DNA of 35,244 nucleotides from Acidobacteriota bacterium (GTDB lineage: Bacteria; Acidobacteriota; Terriglobia; Acidiferrales; UBA7541), in NCBI GenBank assembly GCA_003225315.1, contig QHZD01000007.1, positions 1 through 35,244 on the forward strand. The letters run 5' to 3'. The translations under genes and the position numbers were made by a program. The notes under the pieces are model-generated. The model was not told the DNA's origin. It saw only the letters and a list, made by a program, of their open reading frames with translations, and did no database searches. Of this stretch, positions 7,367 through 14,934 are shown piece by piece (the stretch's first letter is position 1; every line of letters begins with the position of its first letter).

Positions 7367-7514
7367 AGCCCGACTCTGTTTCGATTGAGGGTCGCAGGGA
7401 GCTGTGAGAAGCGACTTAGTCCGCTTGGACAACGGACATCTATGACCTCCAAATTGCGGCCTCGGCGACTTGGATGAACTTCAAGGTGACTGTCCGAAGA
7501 GTCGGAGGAGAATT

Positions 7515-9293
7515 TTGATTCTGGACTCCAACTCGCAGCTTCAATGGTTTGTCCGCAAGCTGCGGCCCCTCCTTCGGGCGCACCTCCTGAGTGTGTCTCT
7601 GATCGTGCTGAGCAGCTTGATGTTTCTGCTCGATCCTCTCCTTATCAAATGGCTGATCGACAAGGTCCTGCCGAAAAGAGACATACGTCTGCTCTTGCTT
7701 GCGGCGGGGGCGTTCTTAGGAATCTATGTCTGTCGGTTAGGCTTTTCCGCGCTTGCGGGCATGGTGAGCTTCCGGACCGTCCAGAATCTCGTTTTCCGCA
7801 TTCGGCTCGATATCTTAGAGCACATGAATCTTCTCTCTGCGGATTTTCACGAATCGAGGCCAATTGGTGAAAAGCTGTACAGAATGGAGCAGGATGTGGA
7901 TCAGGTGGCGGAACTGGGATCAAGCCTTGTGCCCTACGTTCTCCAAACGACGTTCAACGCTTTTTTCGTCATCGGAACAATGTTCTTCCTTGATTTTCGG
8001 CTGACTATTCTCCTTCTACCGCTTATGCCTCTTTTCTTCGTTTTCAGAAGGCGCTTCGAAGGCCAATTGCGGCAGGCATCTGACAGCGCGCAACAACAAT
8101 CAAGTAGAGAGAGCAGCTTCCTGCAGGAACATTTGGCGTCCGTCATCCAAATCCAGCTCTTGCGTCGGGAGAGAAGTCAAGTCCAAGCGTTCCTTGAGCG
8201 GGCCTCAGCAAGAATGAAGGCATTGAATCACAGGACTCTGACAGAGACATTGTTCAGGACCTGCTACATGGCAGTGATTGCGCTCGGGACCATAGCGACT
8301 CTCGGTTACGGCGGTTACGAGGTGTTCGTTGGAGCATTGACTGTCGGTGGGCTGGTTGCGTTCTACAGTTATCTGGCGCGATTGTTTGATCCCTTGAATG
8401 CTGCTGTGGACATTTATTCTCGGTTTAACCGCCTGAGCGCGAGCATTCGGAGAATTGTGGAGGTCATTGAAAAAACGCCGACTGTCTCGGAATCCCCGAG
8501 CGCAATGCACTTCCCCTCCTCTTCTCGAGGGTGCGTCGAATTGCAGCGAGTATCTTTCTCCTACGGAAAAGCAACTCCAGTAGTGGATGGACTCGAACTC
8601 AAGCTAGAGGCTGGTGAGAAGGTCGCGTTGGTCGGCGTAAGTGGCAGTGGCAAGAGTACGATCACAAGGCTGATTGCAAGGCTGTACGACGTGAATCAAG
8701 GAGCGATCCACATCGATGGAATCGATGTTCGAGACGTAAGCCTGGAGAGTCTTCGGACGAACGTCTGCTATCTCATGCAGGATGCTGTCCTCTTCGACCG
8801 AACGCTGAAAGAGAACCTTCTACTGGGGAAGCCTTCCGCAACGAACAGAGAACTCTTTGGGGCGCTCGAAACCGCGGATCTCGGCGAACTGATCGGCTGC
8901 CTACCGCAAGGGTGGGATACTCCAATCGGCCCAAAAGGTAATTTCCTGTCCGGTGGCGAGCGGCAGCGCCTAGCCCTGGCGCGTTTGGTGCTTCAGAACC
9001 CCTCCGTACTACTGCTCGACGAATCGACGTCAGCACTGGATGCTCCTTCCGAACGGAGAGTCTTCACCAATCTGGTCGAGCGCTTCGCTGACAAGACGAT
9101 TGTCTTTGTTTCGCACCGAATCTCCGCGCTCAAATGGGTCGATCGTATCGTTGTGCTGAACGGCGGTATTGTTGAGGAGCAAGGTACGCATGATCGACTG
9201 GTCGGCAATGGTGGCCTATACGCTCTCCTCCATAACTCTCCGGCCCCGGCTCGCGGACAAGGGTTCTACCCCATTTCCAGTGAGAACATTTAG
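7515..9293 (+). CDS. ABC exporter with fused membrane and ATPase domains (lasso D)
   Basis: About 592 residues from the TTG at 7515, chosen because GGAGG (7504-7508) lies six bases upstream; the frame opens at another TTG at 7470. Roughly residues 20-300 form the six-helix membrane domain (for example LLSVSLIVLSSLMFLLDPLL and FNAFFVIGTMFFLDFRLTIL). The ATPase domain follows, with Walker A GVSGSGKST, Q-loop region YLMQDAVLF, signature LSGGERQR, Walker B VLLLDEST and switch VSHR. There is no C39 peptidase domain, so it exports a substrate already cut by another protease. This fits lasso clusters, where the D protein exports the folded peptide and gives self-protection. Confidence 0.92.
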   Translation: MILDSNSQLQWFVRKLRPLLRAHLLSVSLIVLSSLMFLLDPLLIKWLIDKVLPKRDIRLLLLAAGAFLGIYVCRLGFSALAGMVSFRTVQNLVFRIRLDILEHMNLLSADFHESRPIGEKLYRMEQDVDQVAELGSSLVPYVLQTTFNAFFVIGTMFFLDFRLTILLLPLMPLFFVFRRRFEGQLRQASDSAQQQSSRESSFLQEHLASVIQIQLLRRERSQVQAFLERASARMKALNHRTLTETLFRTCYMAVIALGTIATLGYGGYEVFVGALTVGGLVAFYSYLARLFDPLNAAVDIYSRFNRLSASIRRIVEVIEKTPTVSESPSAMHFPSSSRGCVELQRVSFSYGKATPVVDGLELKLEAGEKVALVGVSGSGKSTITRLIARLYDVNQGAIHIDGIDVRDVSLESLRTNVCYLMQDAVLFDRTLKENLLLGKPSATNRELFGALETADLGELIGCLPQGWDTPIGPKGNFLSGGERQRLALARLVLQNPSVLLLDESTSALDAPSERRVFTNLVERFADKTIVFVSHRISALKWVDRIVVLNGGIVEEQGTHDRLVGNGGLYALLHNSPAPARGQGFYPISSENI

Positions 9294-9323
9294 GCACAAT
9301 CTTCCGTGGCCACGCTAAGGGAG

Positions 9324-9497
9324 GGCCGGATCTGCGTACATTGGCCGGATGGGCGTATTGTTTGTAGTTGACGCAATAGCTTGCATTCCGCACCATCGCG
9401 CTTAGAACCGCTTGGGTCTCTACAAAGCGACCCTAACCGATCGCAAGTTCCGGATAGCTGAGAAATGGCCGAGACTTTGCAGGTTCAGTTCGATGAC
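9324..9497. repeat. Direct repeat copy 1 (upstream of the glycosyltransferase gene)
   Basis: The ~175-bp stretch between the exporter and the GT4 gene is repeated in diverged form at 11911-12099. Matching blocks in order are GGCCGGAT-TGCGTACATTGGCCG, a middle block ending TTCCGCACCAT, CCGATCGCAAGTTC, and CCGAGACTTTGCAGGTTCAG running into an ATG. In the first 78 positions about 62 agree by eye. Read from 9327 the first block gives AGSAYIGR-MG-VLFVVD-...PHH, closely like copy 2. The copy ends with a 10-codon ORF (ATG at 9493, stop 9523-9525) that abuts the GT4 start codon. Confidence 0.7.
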
Positions 9498-9525
9498 GCT
9501 CAAAACACCTCGGAGAACTGAATAG

Positions 9526-11262
9526 ATGAGAGCATTGTACCTTCCTAGTTTGCCCAGAAATCCCGAACGTCATCAGGAACAATTGGATCAGACAACGGTT
9601 ATGGGAGCGCGGGTGTTTGGGTGGACCGCTCTCTGCGCCTTACTTGAATACGGAACGTACGACGCTTACTTTGTACCGGGGCTTACAGACCAAAAGAAGG
9701 AGGAGTTGATTGAAGACGGCTTGACCGCGGACAGCGTCAAAAGATTAGTTGCCGTTCCTATTGGAAGCAAGTTGCCAATTACGAATTCTGACCAAATCGT
9801 CCTGACGACCTTCGATCCACAATTACGAACGCTGGCAACAATCCGTCGAAAACTCCAGCGACCTGATGCACCCGTGTGTGGATTAATCCACTCCATCAAC
9901 TCGGAACGCGTCGTCTTTGCGGTCTTACAGCATTACTTTGCGGGACTCTGCGAAGCCGATCTCCTTTTTTGTTCCAGTAGGGCCGGAATGAGAACGATCG
10001 ACGTATATATCGAGGAGGTCGGTCGGCTGTTGCTACCGAACATAACATATCGGCCGCGTCGAGTTCTTGTCCCCCTAGGCGTCCCGATTCCACTCCTGGA
10101 GCCTGAGCATCGGATCAACTTGCGCCAACTGCTAAACATTGGAGCACAGGAAACCATAACTCTTTTTTTTGGTCGTCTTTCACAGATGAGCAAGGGCGAC
10201 TTAGGGCCCATGCTTATCGCTCTATCATTGCTATCCCGCAGAGAAGCTCACACCCATTTGGTAATTGCAGGTGACGATACGCAAACGAATGAAGCGCGTC
10301 GTTTGAAAGCTCTGGCGAACGAATTGGGCTGTATTCAGAACTTGACGATATGGCCGAATCCATCCGCAAGAGACAAACACATGCTGTATTCCGGCGCCGA
10401 TATTTTCGTATCGCCCAGCGACAATATACAGGAAACCTTCGGATTGACCGTTGCAGAGGCACTATCCTATGGCCTTCCGGCTGTGGTCTCCGACTGGGAC
10501 GGGTACCGCGACATAGTGAGTGACGGTGAGACCGGATTCTTAGTTCCATCATTGTTCCCCTCAAGCTTGGAAACCCTCGAGGTAAGCGACTGCAGGATAT
10601 CAATGGTAGAAGAAGATTCTTTGGCACAATCCACGACCATCGACATCCCCGTCTTATCTGAGAAGATCCAAAGCCTTTTACACAATCCAGCGCTTCGAAG
10701 GCAAATGGGACGGGCAGCAAGGCAATCTGCAGAAAAGCATTACAGTTGGCCGGTGATTGTAAAACGGTATGAAGAAGTCTGGGGAGAATCGATACAGGCG
10801 GCAAAAACTGCCCCGTGCGAGGAGGATCTTGCGAGTGCAGTATTCCGCATGTCTCTTGAGAAGAGTTTTGGTCATTTTGCCACGGGAAAGCGAAATCCGC
10901 ATTGCAAGTGTTTCATCACAGCCGAGGGACGAGAATGGTTGAAACGGCCGGCTCGATTCTATTTCCTCTGCCATTTGTACGATCCCCCAACTCCGCAGAG
11001 ATTCAACCAGATGCTGCGCGAAATCGCTGCTCGTCCTGGTATCCCGGCTACGAAAGTGGTCGAGACATTGGGCGGGAACGGCGATCACGTATCGACCGGT
11101 GATGCACAATGGAGTCTTGGGCGACTGTTCAAGTACGGACTGGTGGCGAGCACCGAGGAATGTAGCGTCACCGGCGACCAGAGCGGCACTCTGCAAGCCG
11201 TGACTCGTGATTTCGGAAACGGCACCACCGGCTCGACAGAAAGTTCTGGGACGAATCGTTGA
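9526..11262 (+). CDS. GT4-family glycosyltransferase of the lasso cluster
   Basis: 578 residues with a GT-B fold, family GT4. The acceptor-side N-terminal domain covers about residues 1-205. The nucleotide-sugar domain begins near ETITLFFGRLSQMSKGDLGP, followed by HLVIAGDD and DIFVSPSDNIQETFGLTVAE ALSYGLPAVVSDWDGYRDIV, which includes the E-x7-E type motif of retaining GT4 enzymes. About 170 C-terminal residues (from TAPCEEDLASAVFRMSLEKS on) lie beyond the catalytic fold and may be a substrate-binding extension. The start ATG directly follows the stop of a 10-codon upstream ORF. The 3' end overlaps the second RRE gene by 56 bases. A tailoring enzyme that attaches a sugar to the peptide is the simplest role, but a cell-surface glycan role is possible. 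Confidence 0.85.
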   Translation: MRALYLPSLPRNPERHQEQLDQTTVMGARVFGWTALCALLEYGTYDAYFVPGLTDQKKEELIEDGLTADSVKRLVAVPIGSKLPITNSDQIVLTTFDPQLRTLATIRRKLQRPDAPVCGLIHSINSERVVFAVLQHYFAGLCEADLLFCSSRAGMRTIDVYIEEVGRLLLPNITYRPRRVLVPLGVPIPLLEPEHRINLRQLLNIGAQETITLFFGRLSQMSKGDLGPMLIALSLLSRREAHTHLVIAGDDTQTNEARRLKALANELGCIQNLTIWPNPSARDKHMLYSGADIFVSPSDNIQETFGLTVAEALSYGLPAVVSDWDGYRDIVSDGETGFLVPSLFPSSLETLEVSDCRISMVEEDSLAQSTTIDIPVLSEKIQSLLHNPALRRQMGRAARQSAEKHYSWPVIVKRYEEVWGESIQAAKTAPCEEDLASAVFRMSLEKSFGHFATGKRNPHCKCFITAEGREWLKRPARFYFLCHLYDPPTPQRFNQMLREIAARPGIPATKVVETLGGNGDHVSTGDAQWSLGRLFKYGLVASTEECSVTGDQSGTLQAVTRDFGNGTTGSTESSGTNR

Positions 11263-11581
11263 ATCAGAGTTGGTTCGTAGGTTTGGTCCAAAGGCGCGGA
11301 CGGTAGGCATGAACGTATCAGGAGTAGCGTTTCTGGTGTCACAACCAGATGGCAAGGCCACGTTAGAAGTCGCTGGCCGCCCTGTGTTTGAACTAAATCC
11401 CGTGGCGGCCCTCATTTGGGAGAACCTAGCAGTTGGCCTACCAACTCCCGAGATCATTGCTCAACTTGCTCGGCGATATAATATTCCGGAAGAACGAGCT
11501 GCGAGCGACGTAACGAACTTTATTAAACTTCTCACGCAATATTTGCTGCTTATCGATGATGCTCAGCTCACACCAGGGTGA
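11207..11581 (+). CDS. PqqD-like RiPP recognition element protein, copy 2
   Basis: Up to 124 residues from a GTG at 11207; an ATG at 11309 would give a 90-residue protein closer to the usual PqqD size. The core matches PqqD: VSGVAFLVSQPDGKATLEVA, then RPVFELNPVAALIWENLAVG LPTPEIIAQLARRYNIPEER, ending with DVTNFIKLLTQYLLLIDD. It overlaps the GT4 gene by 56 bases, so the two are probably translationally coupled and may work together, for instance the RRE docking the precursor to the glycosyltransferase. That is inference. It resembles the copy 1 RRE only in fold motifs. Confidence 0.8.
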   Translation: MISETAPPARQKVLGRIVESELVRRFGPKARTVGMNVSGVAFLVSQPDGKATLEVAGRPVFELNPVAALIWENLAVGLPTPEIIAQLARRYNIPEERAASDVTNFIKLLTQYLLLIDDAQLTPG

Positions 11582-11910
11582 CCGAACTGCAATTGTGGAC
11601 AGTTTTAGGTCAACGGCGAACCGTAAGACACCGTAGTGTCGGCGCGACGAAGTATCAGAAGAAAAGTATAGGGCATTCCCCACCAGACGCTTCGTCTTCA
11701 CTTCGTGTAGCATATCGGGACTTAATGGGCTGAGAGCATCGTCGTACTGACTCGAAGCGTTTTCACAGGGTAGTTGCAGTAATAAGTGCAAGTGACCCGT
11801 GTGCTTAGCCACACAACACGCCCGTCAAAGCGGAACCCGAGGCCGAAACTTCTCTTCCAGAACTACGAACAATTCTGGATATGGAGATCTGACCTTTCGG
11901 CCAAGTTTAT
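11582..11910. other. Gap of about 330 bp without a convincing gene
   Basis: The gap lies between the second RRE gene and repeat copy 2. A minus-strand frame spans 11438-11812 but overlaps the RRE gene and shows no domain. GACAC-cgta-GTGTC near 11626-11639 is only a five-pair hairpin. A plus-strand frame beginning at 11786 runs into the repeat and encodes AGSAYIGRNCVLFVIDG in the shared block (see the repeat entry). It may be a decayed gene. Confidence 0.35.
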
Positions 11911-12099
11911 GGCCGGATCCGCGTACATTGGCCGCAACTGCGTACTGTTTGTGATTGACGGAATGGTTGACCTTCCGCACCATCACGAACGAGATGAAAA
12001 ACATATCGAATGGCCCAGCCCTCTACACAGTGACCTGACCGATCGCAAGTTCGAGGATACGTAGAAATATCCGAGACTCTGGAGGTTCAGTTCGATGAC
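11911..12099. repeat. Direct repeat copy 2 (upstream of the B2/cyclase block)
   Basis: The diverged second copy of the 9324-9497 repeat. The last 29 bases (12071-12099) differ from copy 1 at only two positions, and CCGATCGCAAGTTC is identical. The first block lies in a frame from the ATG at 11909 that stays open for 51 codons (stop 12062-12064). It reads MAGSAYIGRNCVLFVIDG followed by DLPHHHERDEK. Several of the differences between copies in that block fall at third codon positions. The copy contains a stronger ribosome site (GGAGG at 12081-12085) than copy 1, nine bases before an ATG at 12095. Confidence 0.7.
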
Positions 12100-12555
12100 A
12101 GTAACGAACACAGCCGCTACAGTCGCCAGGAATACTGAAATTGACACTAAGGCTTCCGCGTTAGACTTTCGTCTGTACTCCATCGTTCTTTTGAAAAGAC
12201 AAGGGAAATCTTCCCTCAAGAACACTGTTTCGGCTTCGAGCTTCCGTGGAAGGCTGAAAAGCTCACCAAGTGAAGACGAGCGATGGCTTCGAAACCGCGG
12301 TCAAGACAGCGACTTGTACGCAATGCAGAAGCCGGGCTTGCGATTGGTGATTGGCGATGGTTGCCTAAATCACTCGAAACGCAGTTCGCGTGGCTCACGA
12401 AGTCAGCCGAATTGGGCAATCCCTTCGCCATGGAAAAGCTTGCAGACGAAAATGAAACACTTGGATCTTCGTACCCAACATCGAGTCTGGACTCGGCGAG
12501 ACTCTCACCCGGTTTGCGGAACTCTTGGCTCCTGGAGCCTGTATTCCAGAACTAA
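12095..12555 (+). pseudogene. Probable remnant reading frames between repeat copy 2 and B2
   Basis: The ATG at 12095 has a very good ribosome site and starts MTVTNTAATVARNTEIDTKA, then ALDFRLYSIVLLKRQGKSSL. Downstream, that frame becomes rich in Arg and Ser. A different frame (12283-12555) looks more protein-like, with AGLAIGDWRWLPKSLETQFA and WLTKSAELGNPFAMEKLADE, before stopping inside the ribosome site of the B2 gene. A frame switch of this kind suggests a gene broken by a frameshift, or two tiny ORFs. I recognise no family; the WLTKSAELGNPFAMEKLA stretch is faintly Sel1/TPR-like. Translation of the second ORF could couple to B2. Confidence 0.35.
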
Positions 12556-12569
12556 AGGAAGACTCGGTC

Positions 12570-12944
12570 ATGTCGTTTCTTGTTATTAAAGCGTATTTGA
12601 AGCTGATTCACTTTGATCTGTACTTGGCGCGTGGGAATTTCGCGGCACTGTACAACGAGGTCCGAAGATATCCCGTTGGGAAGAAAGCTCCATCTCCCGA
12701 AGCTGTCGAACGAATCTGTGCCGCGGTAGACATGGCTTGTATCTGGTATTGGAAAGAAGCGCTTTGCTTGCAGCGATCGGCGGCAGCCGCGTGTCTTTTG
12801 AAGCGGTACGGAGTACCTGCTCAAATGGTCATCGGTGCGCTGCAAATGCCCTTCAAGGCCCACGCCTGGGTTGAAGTCGATGGCCTCGTGGTCAACGATA
12901 AGCCGTATACGCCGGAACTCTATGGAGTGCTCGACAGGTGCTGA
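12570..12944 (+). CDS. Transglutaminase-like leader peptidase (lasso B2)
   Basis: 124 residues from the ATG at 12570, preceded by AAGGAAG (12555-12561). It matches the transglutaminase-like family that cleaves lasso leaders (Transglut_core3 type, as in McjB C-terminus). The catalytic Cys is in EALCLQRSAAAACLLKRYGV, the His in PFKAHAWVEVDG and the Asp in VVNDKPY. Only the protease domain is present; the RRE functions are on separate genes, as in split B1/B2 systems. It is followed after 31 bases by cyclase C1. It would cut the precursor just before the first core residue and hand the peptide to the cyclase. Confidence 0.9.
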   Translation: MSFLVIKAYLKLIHFDLYLARGNFAALYNEVRRYPVGKKAPSPEAVERICAAVDMACIWYWKEALCLQRSAAAACLLKRYGVPAQMVIGALQMPFKAHAWVEVDGLVVNDKPYTPELYGVLDRC

Positions 12945-12975
12945 GAACCAACCAGAAGCAGGAAGGGAATGAACC

Positions 12976-14904
12976 ATGAGCGTGCAGTTTGGAAGATGGA
13001 ATTTTGAAGGCCGACCTCCTAGCCCTGACTTCGTCGAGAAGGTCAGTGCGACTCTTGCTCCGTATGGACCTGATAGCAATGAGACGTATTCCAAGGGTGG
13101 CGTACAGATCCTCTATCGCGCCTTCCGGACCACGAAAGAATCGCATCGCGAAACGCAGCCACACATATCTCCGTCGGGCGCGGTGATCACCTGGGACGGC
13201 CGCTTGGACAACCGCGCAGAGCTTATCAGCGAACTGAGAAACGTTCTGGCCTTCGATTCTACAGACGTTGCTATTGTTGCTGCGGCTTACGAAAAATGGG
13301 GCCCCAATTTCTATGCCAAACTTATCGGCGATTGGGCTCTTTCTATCTGGAGCCCTGTCGACCGGTCATTGCTCCTGGTCAAAGATCCCATCGGTACGCG
13401 CCATCTCTACTATTCGTTCGACAAGAATCAGGTCACCTGGAGCACAGTCCTCGATCCACTCGTCCGGTTTGCTGGCAAAACCTTCGCACTCAACGAAGAG
13501 TACATCGCCGGCTGGTTCTCTATGTTTCCGGCCGTGCATCTGACACCCTGCGTTGGTATCCATGCTGTCCCGCCGTCTTCGTCCGTGTTGCTCCGCCCCG
13601 GAAAGCACACGGTCAGCAAATATTGGGATTTCGATCCCACCAAGAGTATCCGTTACCGCACCGACGCCGAATACGAGGAGCACTTCCGCACCGTCTTCGC
13701 GAAAGCCGTCCAGCGCAGACTCCGTTCTGATCGCCCTATCCTCGCCGAACTTAGCGGCGGCAGAGACTCCTCCTCCATCGTCTGCATGGCCGATACCATC
13801 ATCGCCCGTGGGGCCGCCGAAAACCCGCGGCTCGATACGGTCTCAATGTACGACGATTCCGAACCCAATTGGAACGAGCGTCCCTATTTCACTAAAGTAG
13901 AGGAAAAGCGTGGCCGCACTGGTTGGCACATCAATGTCTGTCCGCAAGATCCGAAAGACAAGCCCACGCCCGAACCACCTCCCGAATCTCCTAACAGCCG
14001 CTTTGTGCCAACTCTTGGCTACGATGGGCGCCCTTCCCCCCAATTCGGGATGTGCTTGGTCTCGCAAGGGAATCGTGTCGTGCTCTCGGGAATCGGCGGC
14101 GACGAGACTATGGGTGGCGTGCCGACACCCACACCGGAACTCGAAGATCTTCTCGCAAGAGGACAATTCGGGGCGCTGGCTCATCAACTAAAAGTTTGGG
14201 CACTCGAGAAGAAAAAACCCTGGTTTCATCTGTTCTTTGAAGCCGGACGGAACTTTTTCCCTCCCGCGCTCGTGGGTATTCCGAAACACATGCGGCCCCC
14301 CGCATGGCTGCAGTCCAAGTTCGTGAAGCGCCATTGGGCGGCGCTGACCGGTTATCCATCCAGGACGAAGCTATTCGGCCCTTTGCCGAGCTTCCAAGGA
14401 AATGTTGCCACACTCGATGCGCTGCGAAGGCAACTGGCGCGCACCGCTTTGCCATTCGAACCGTCCTTCGAGAAACGCTATCCCTATCTGGACCGTGGCT
14501 TGCTGGAGTTCATGTTCGCCATACCCCGTGAGCAACTGGTGCGCCCGACCCAGCGCCGTTCCCTCATGCGCCGCGCACTCGTCGGCATCGTTCCGGACGA
14601 AATCTTGAACAAGAAGAGGAAGGCGTTTGTCGCCCGGTCGCCTCTGGTGCGTATTTCGAAGGAATGGACTCATTGGGCGGAGATGACCCAGCACATGGTC
14701 AGCAGTTCGCTCGGAATCGTGGACTCGGAACGTGTTCTTGAGGCCTTGCAGAAGGGGCGCCGTGGCGAAGAAGTCCCCACGATCACCTTGATGCGGACGC
14801 TCTTTCTCGAAGAGTGGCTCCGGGATCTCCGCAAGCTGGGGATTGTGAATCTGCACACAACGCAGAAGGCGGAGCTGGCCTGGCAGGCTTCGATACAAGG
14901 CTAG
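12976..14904 (+). CDS. Asparagine-synthetase-like lasso macrolactam synthetase C1
   Basis: 642 residues. The N-terminal glutaminase-like domain starts MSVQFGRW, so it lacks the Cys2 nucleophile of true asparagine synthetase B; DGRLDNRAELISEL and GDWALSIW are recognisable remnants of that fold. The C-terminal ATP-pyrophosphatase domain has the P-loop S260-G-G-R-D-S-S and the later motif LSGIGGDE (D376, E377). This fits the lasso cyclase role: adenylating the side chain of the ring Asp/Glu and joining it to the core N-terminus. Arg at the variable position of the P-loop (SGGRDS) is unusual, since that position is usually hydrophobic (Met, Leu or Ile). It is a close tandem paralogue of C2, 30 bases downstream. 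Confidence 0.9.
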   Translation: MSVQFGRWNFEGRPPSPDFVEKVSATLAPYGPDSNETYSKGGVQILYRAFRTTKESHRETQPHISPSGAVITWDGRLDNRAELISELRNVLAFDSTDVAIVAAAYEKWGPNFYAKLIGDWALSIWSPVDRSLLLVKDPIGTRHLYYSFDKNQVTWSTVLDPLVRFAGKTFALNEEYIAGWFSMFPAVHLTPCVGIHAVPPSSSVLLRPGKHTVSKYWDFDPTKSIRYRTDAEYEEHFRTVFAKAVQRRLRSDRPILAELSGGRDSSSIVCMADTIIARGAAENPRLDTVSMYDDSEPNWNERPYFTKVEEKRGRTGWHINVCPQDPKDKPTPEPPPESPNSRFVPTLGYDGRPSPQFGMCLVSQGNRVVLSGIGGDETMGGVPTPTPELEDLLARGQFGALAHQLKVWALEKKKPWFHLFFEAGRNFFPPALVGIPKHMRPPAWLQSKFVKRHWAALTGYPSRTKLFGPLPSFQGNVATLDALRRQLARTALPFEPSFEKRYPYLDRGLLEFMFAIPREQLVRPTQRRSLMRRALVGIVPDEILNKKRKAFVARSPLVRISKEWTHWAEMTQHMVSSSLGIVDSERVLEALQKGRRGEEVPTITLMRTLFLEEWLRDLRKLGIVNLHTTQKAELAWQASIQG

Positions 14905-14934
14905 CCGCCTGTGGGTTTGGTAGGAGAGCAAGTC

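Noticed and set aside
9349-9405. An 18-codon ORF (MGVLFVVD...) in repeat copy 1 considered as a second precursor peptide
   Set aside because: It has no ribosome site and no YxxPxL leader or ring-forming pattern. It is better read as part of the duplicated segment.
10678-11457. A 259-codon minus-strand frame across the GT4 and RRE2 genes
   Set aside because: It is antisense to two genes with clear domains and has no motif of its own.
11438-11812. A 124-codon minus-strand frame after the RRE2 gene
   Set aside because: It overlaps the RRE2 coding region on the other strand and shows no domain or good start site.
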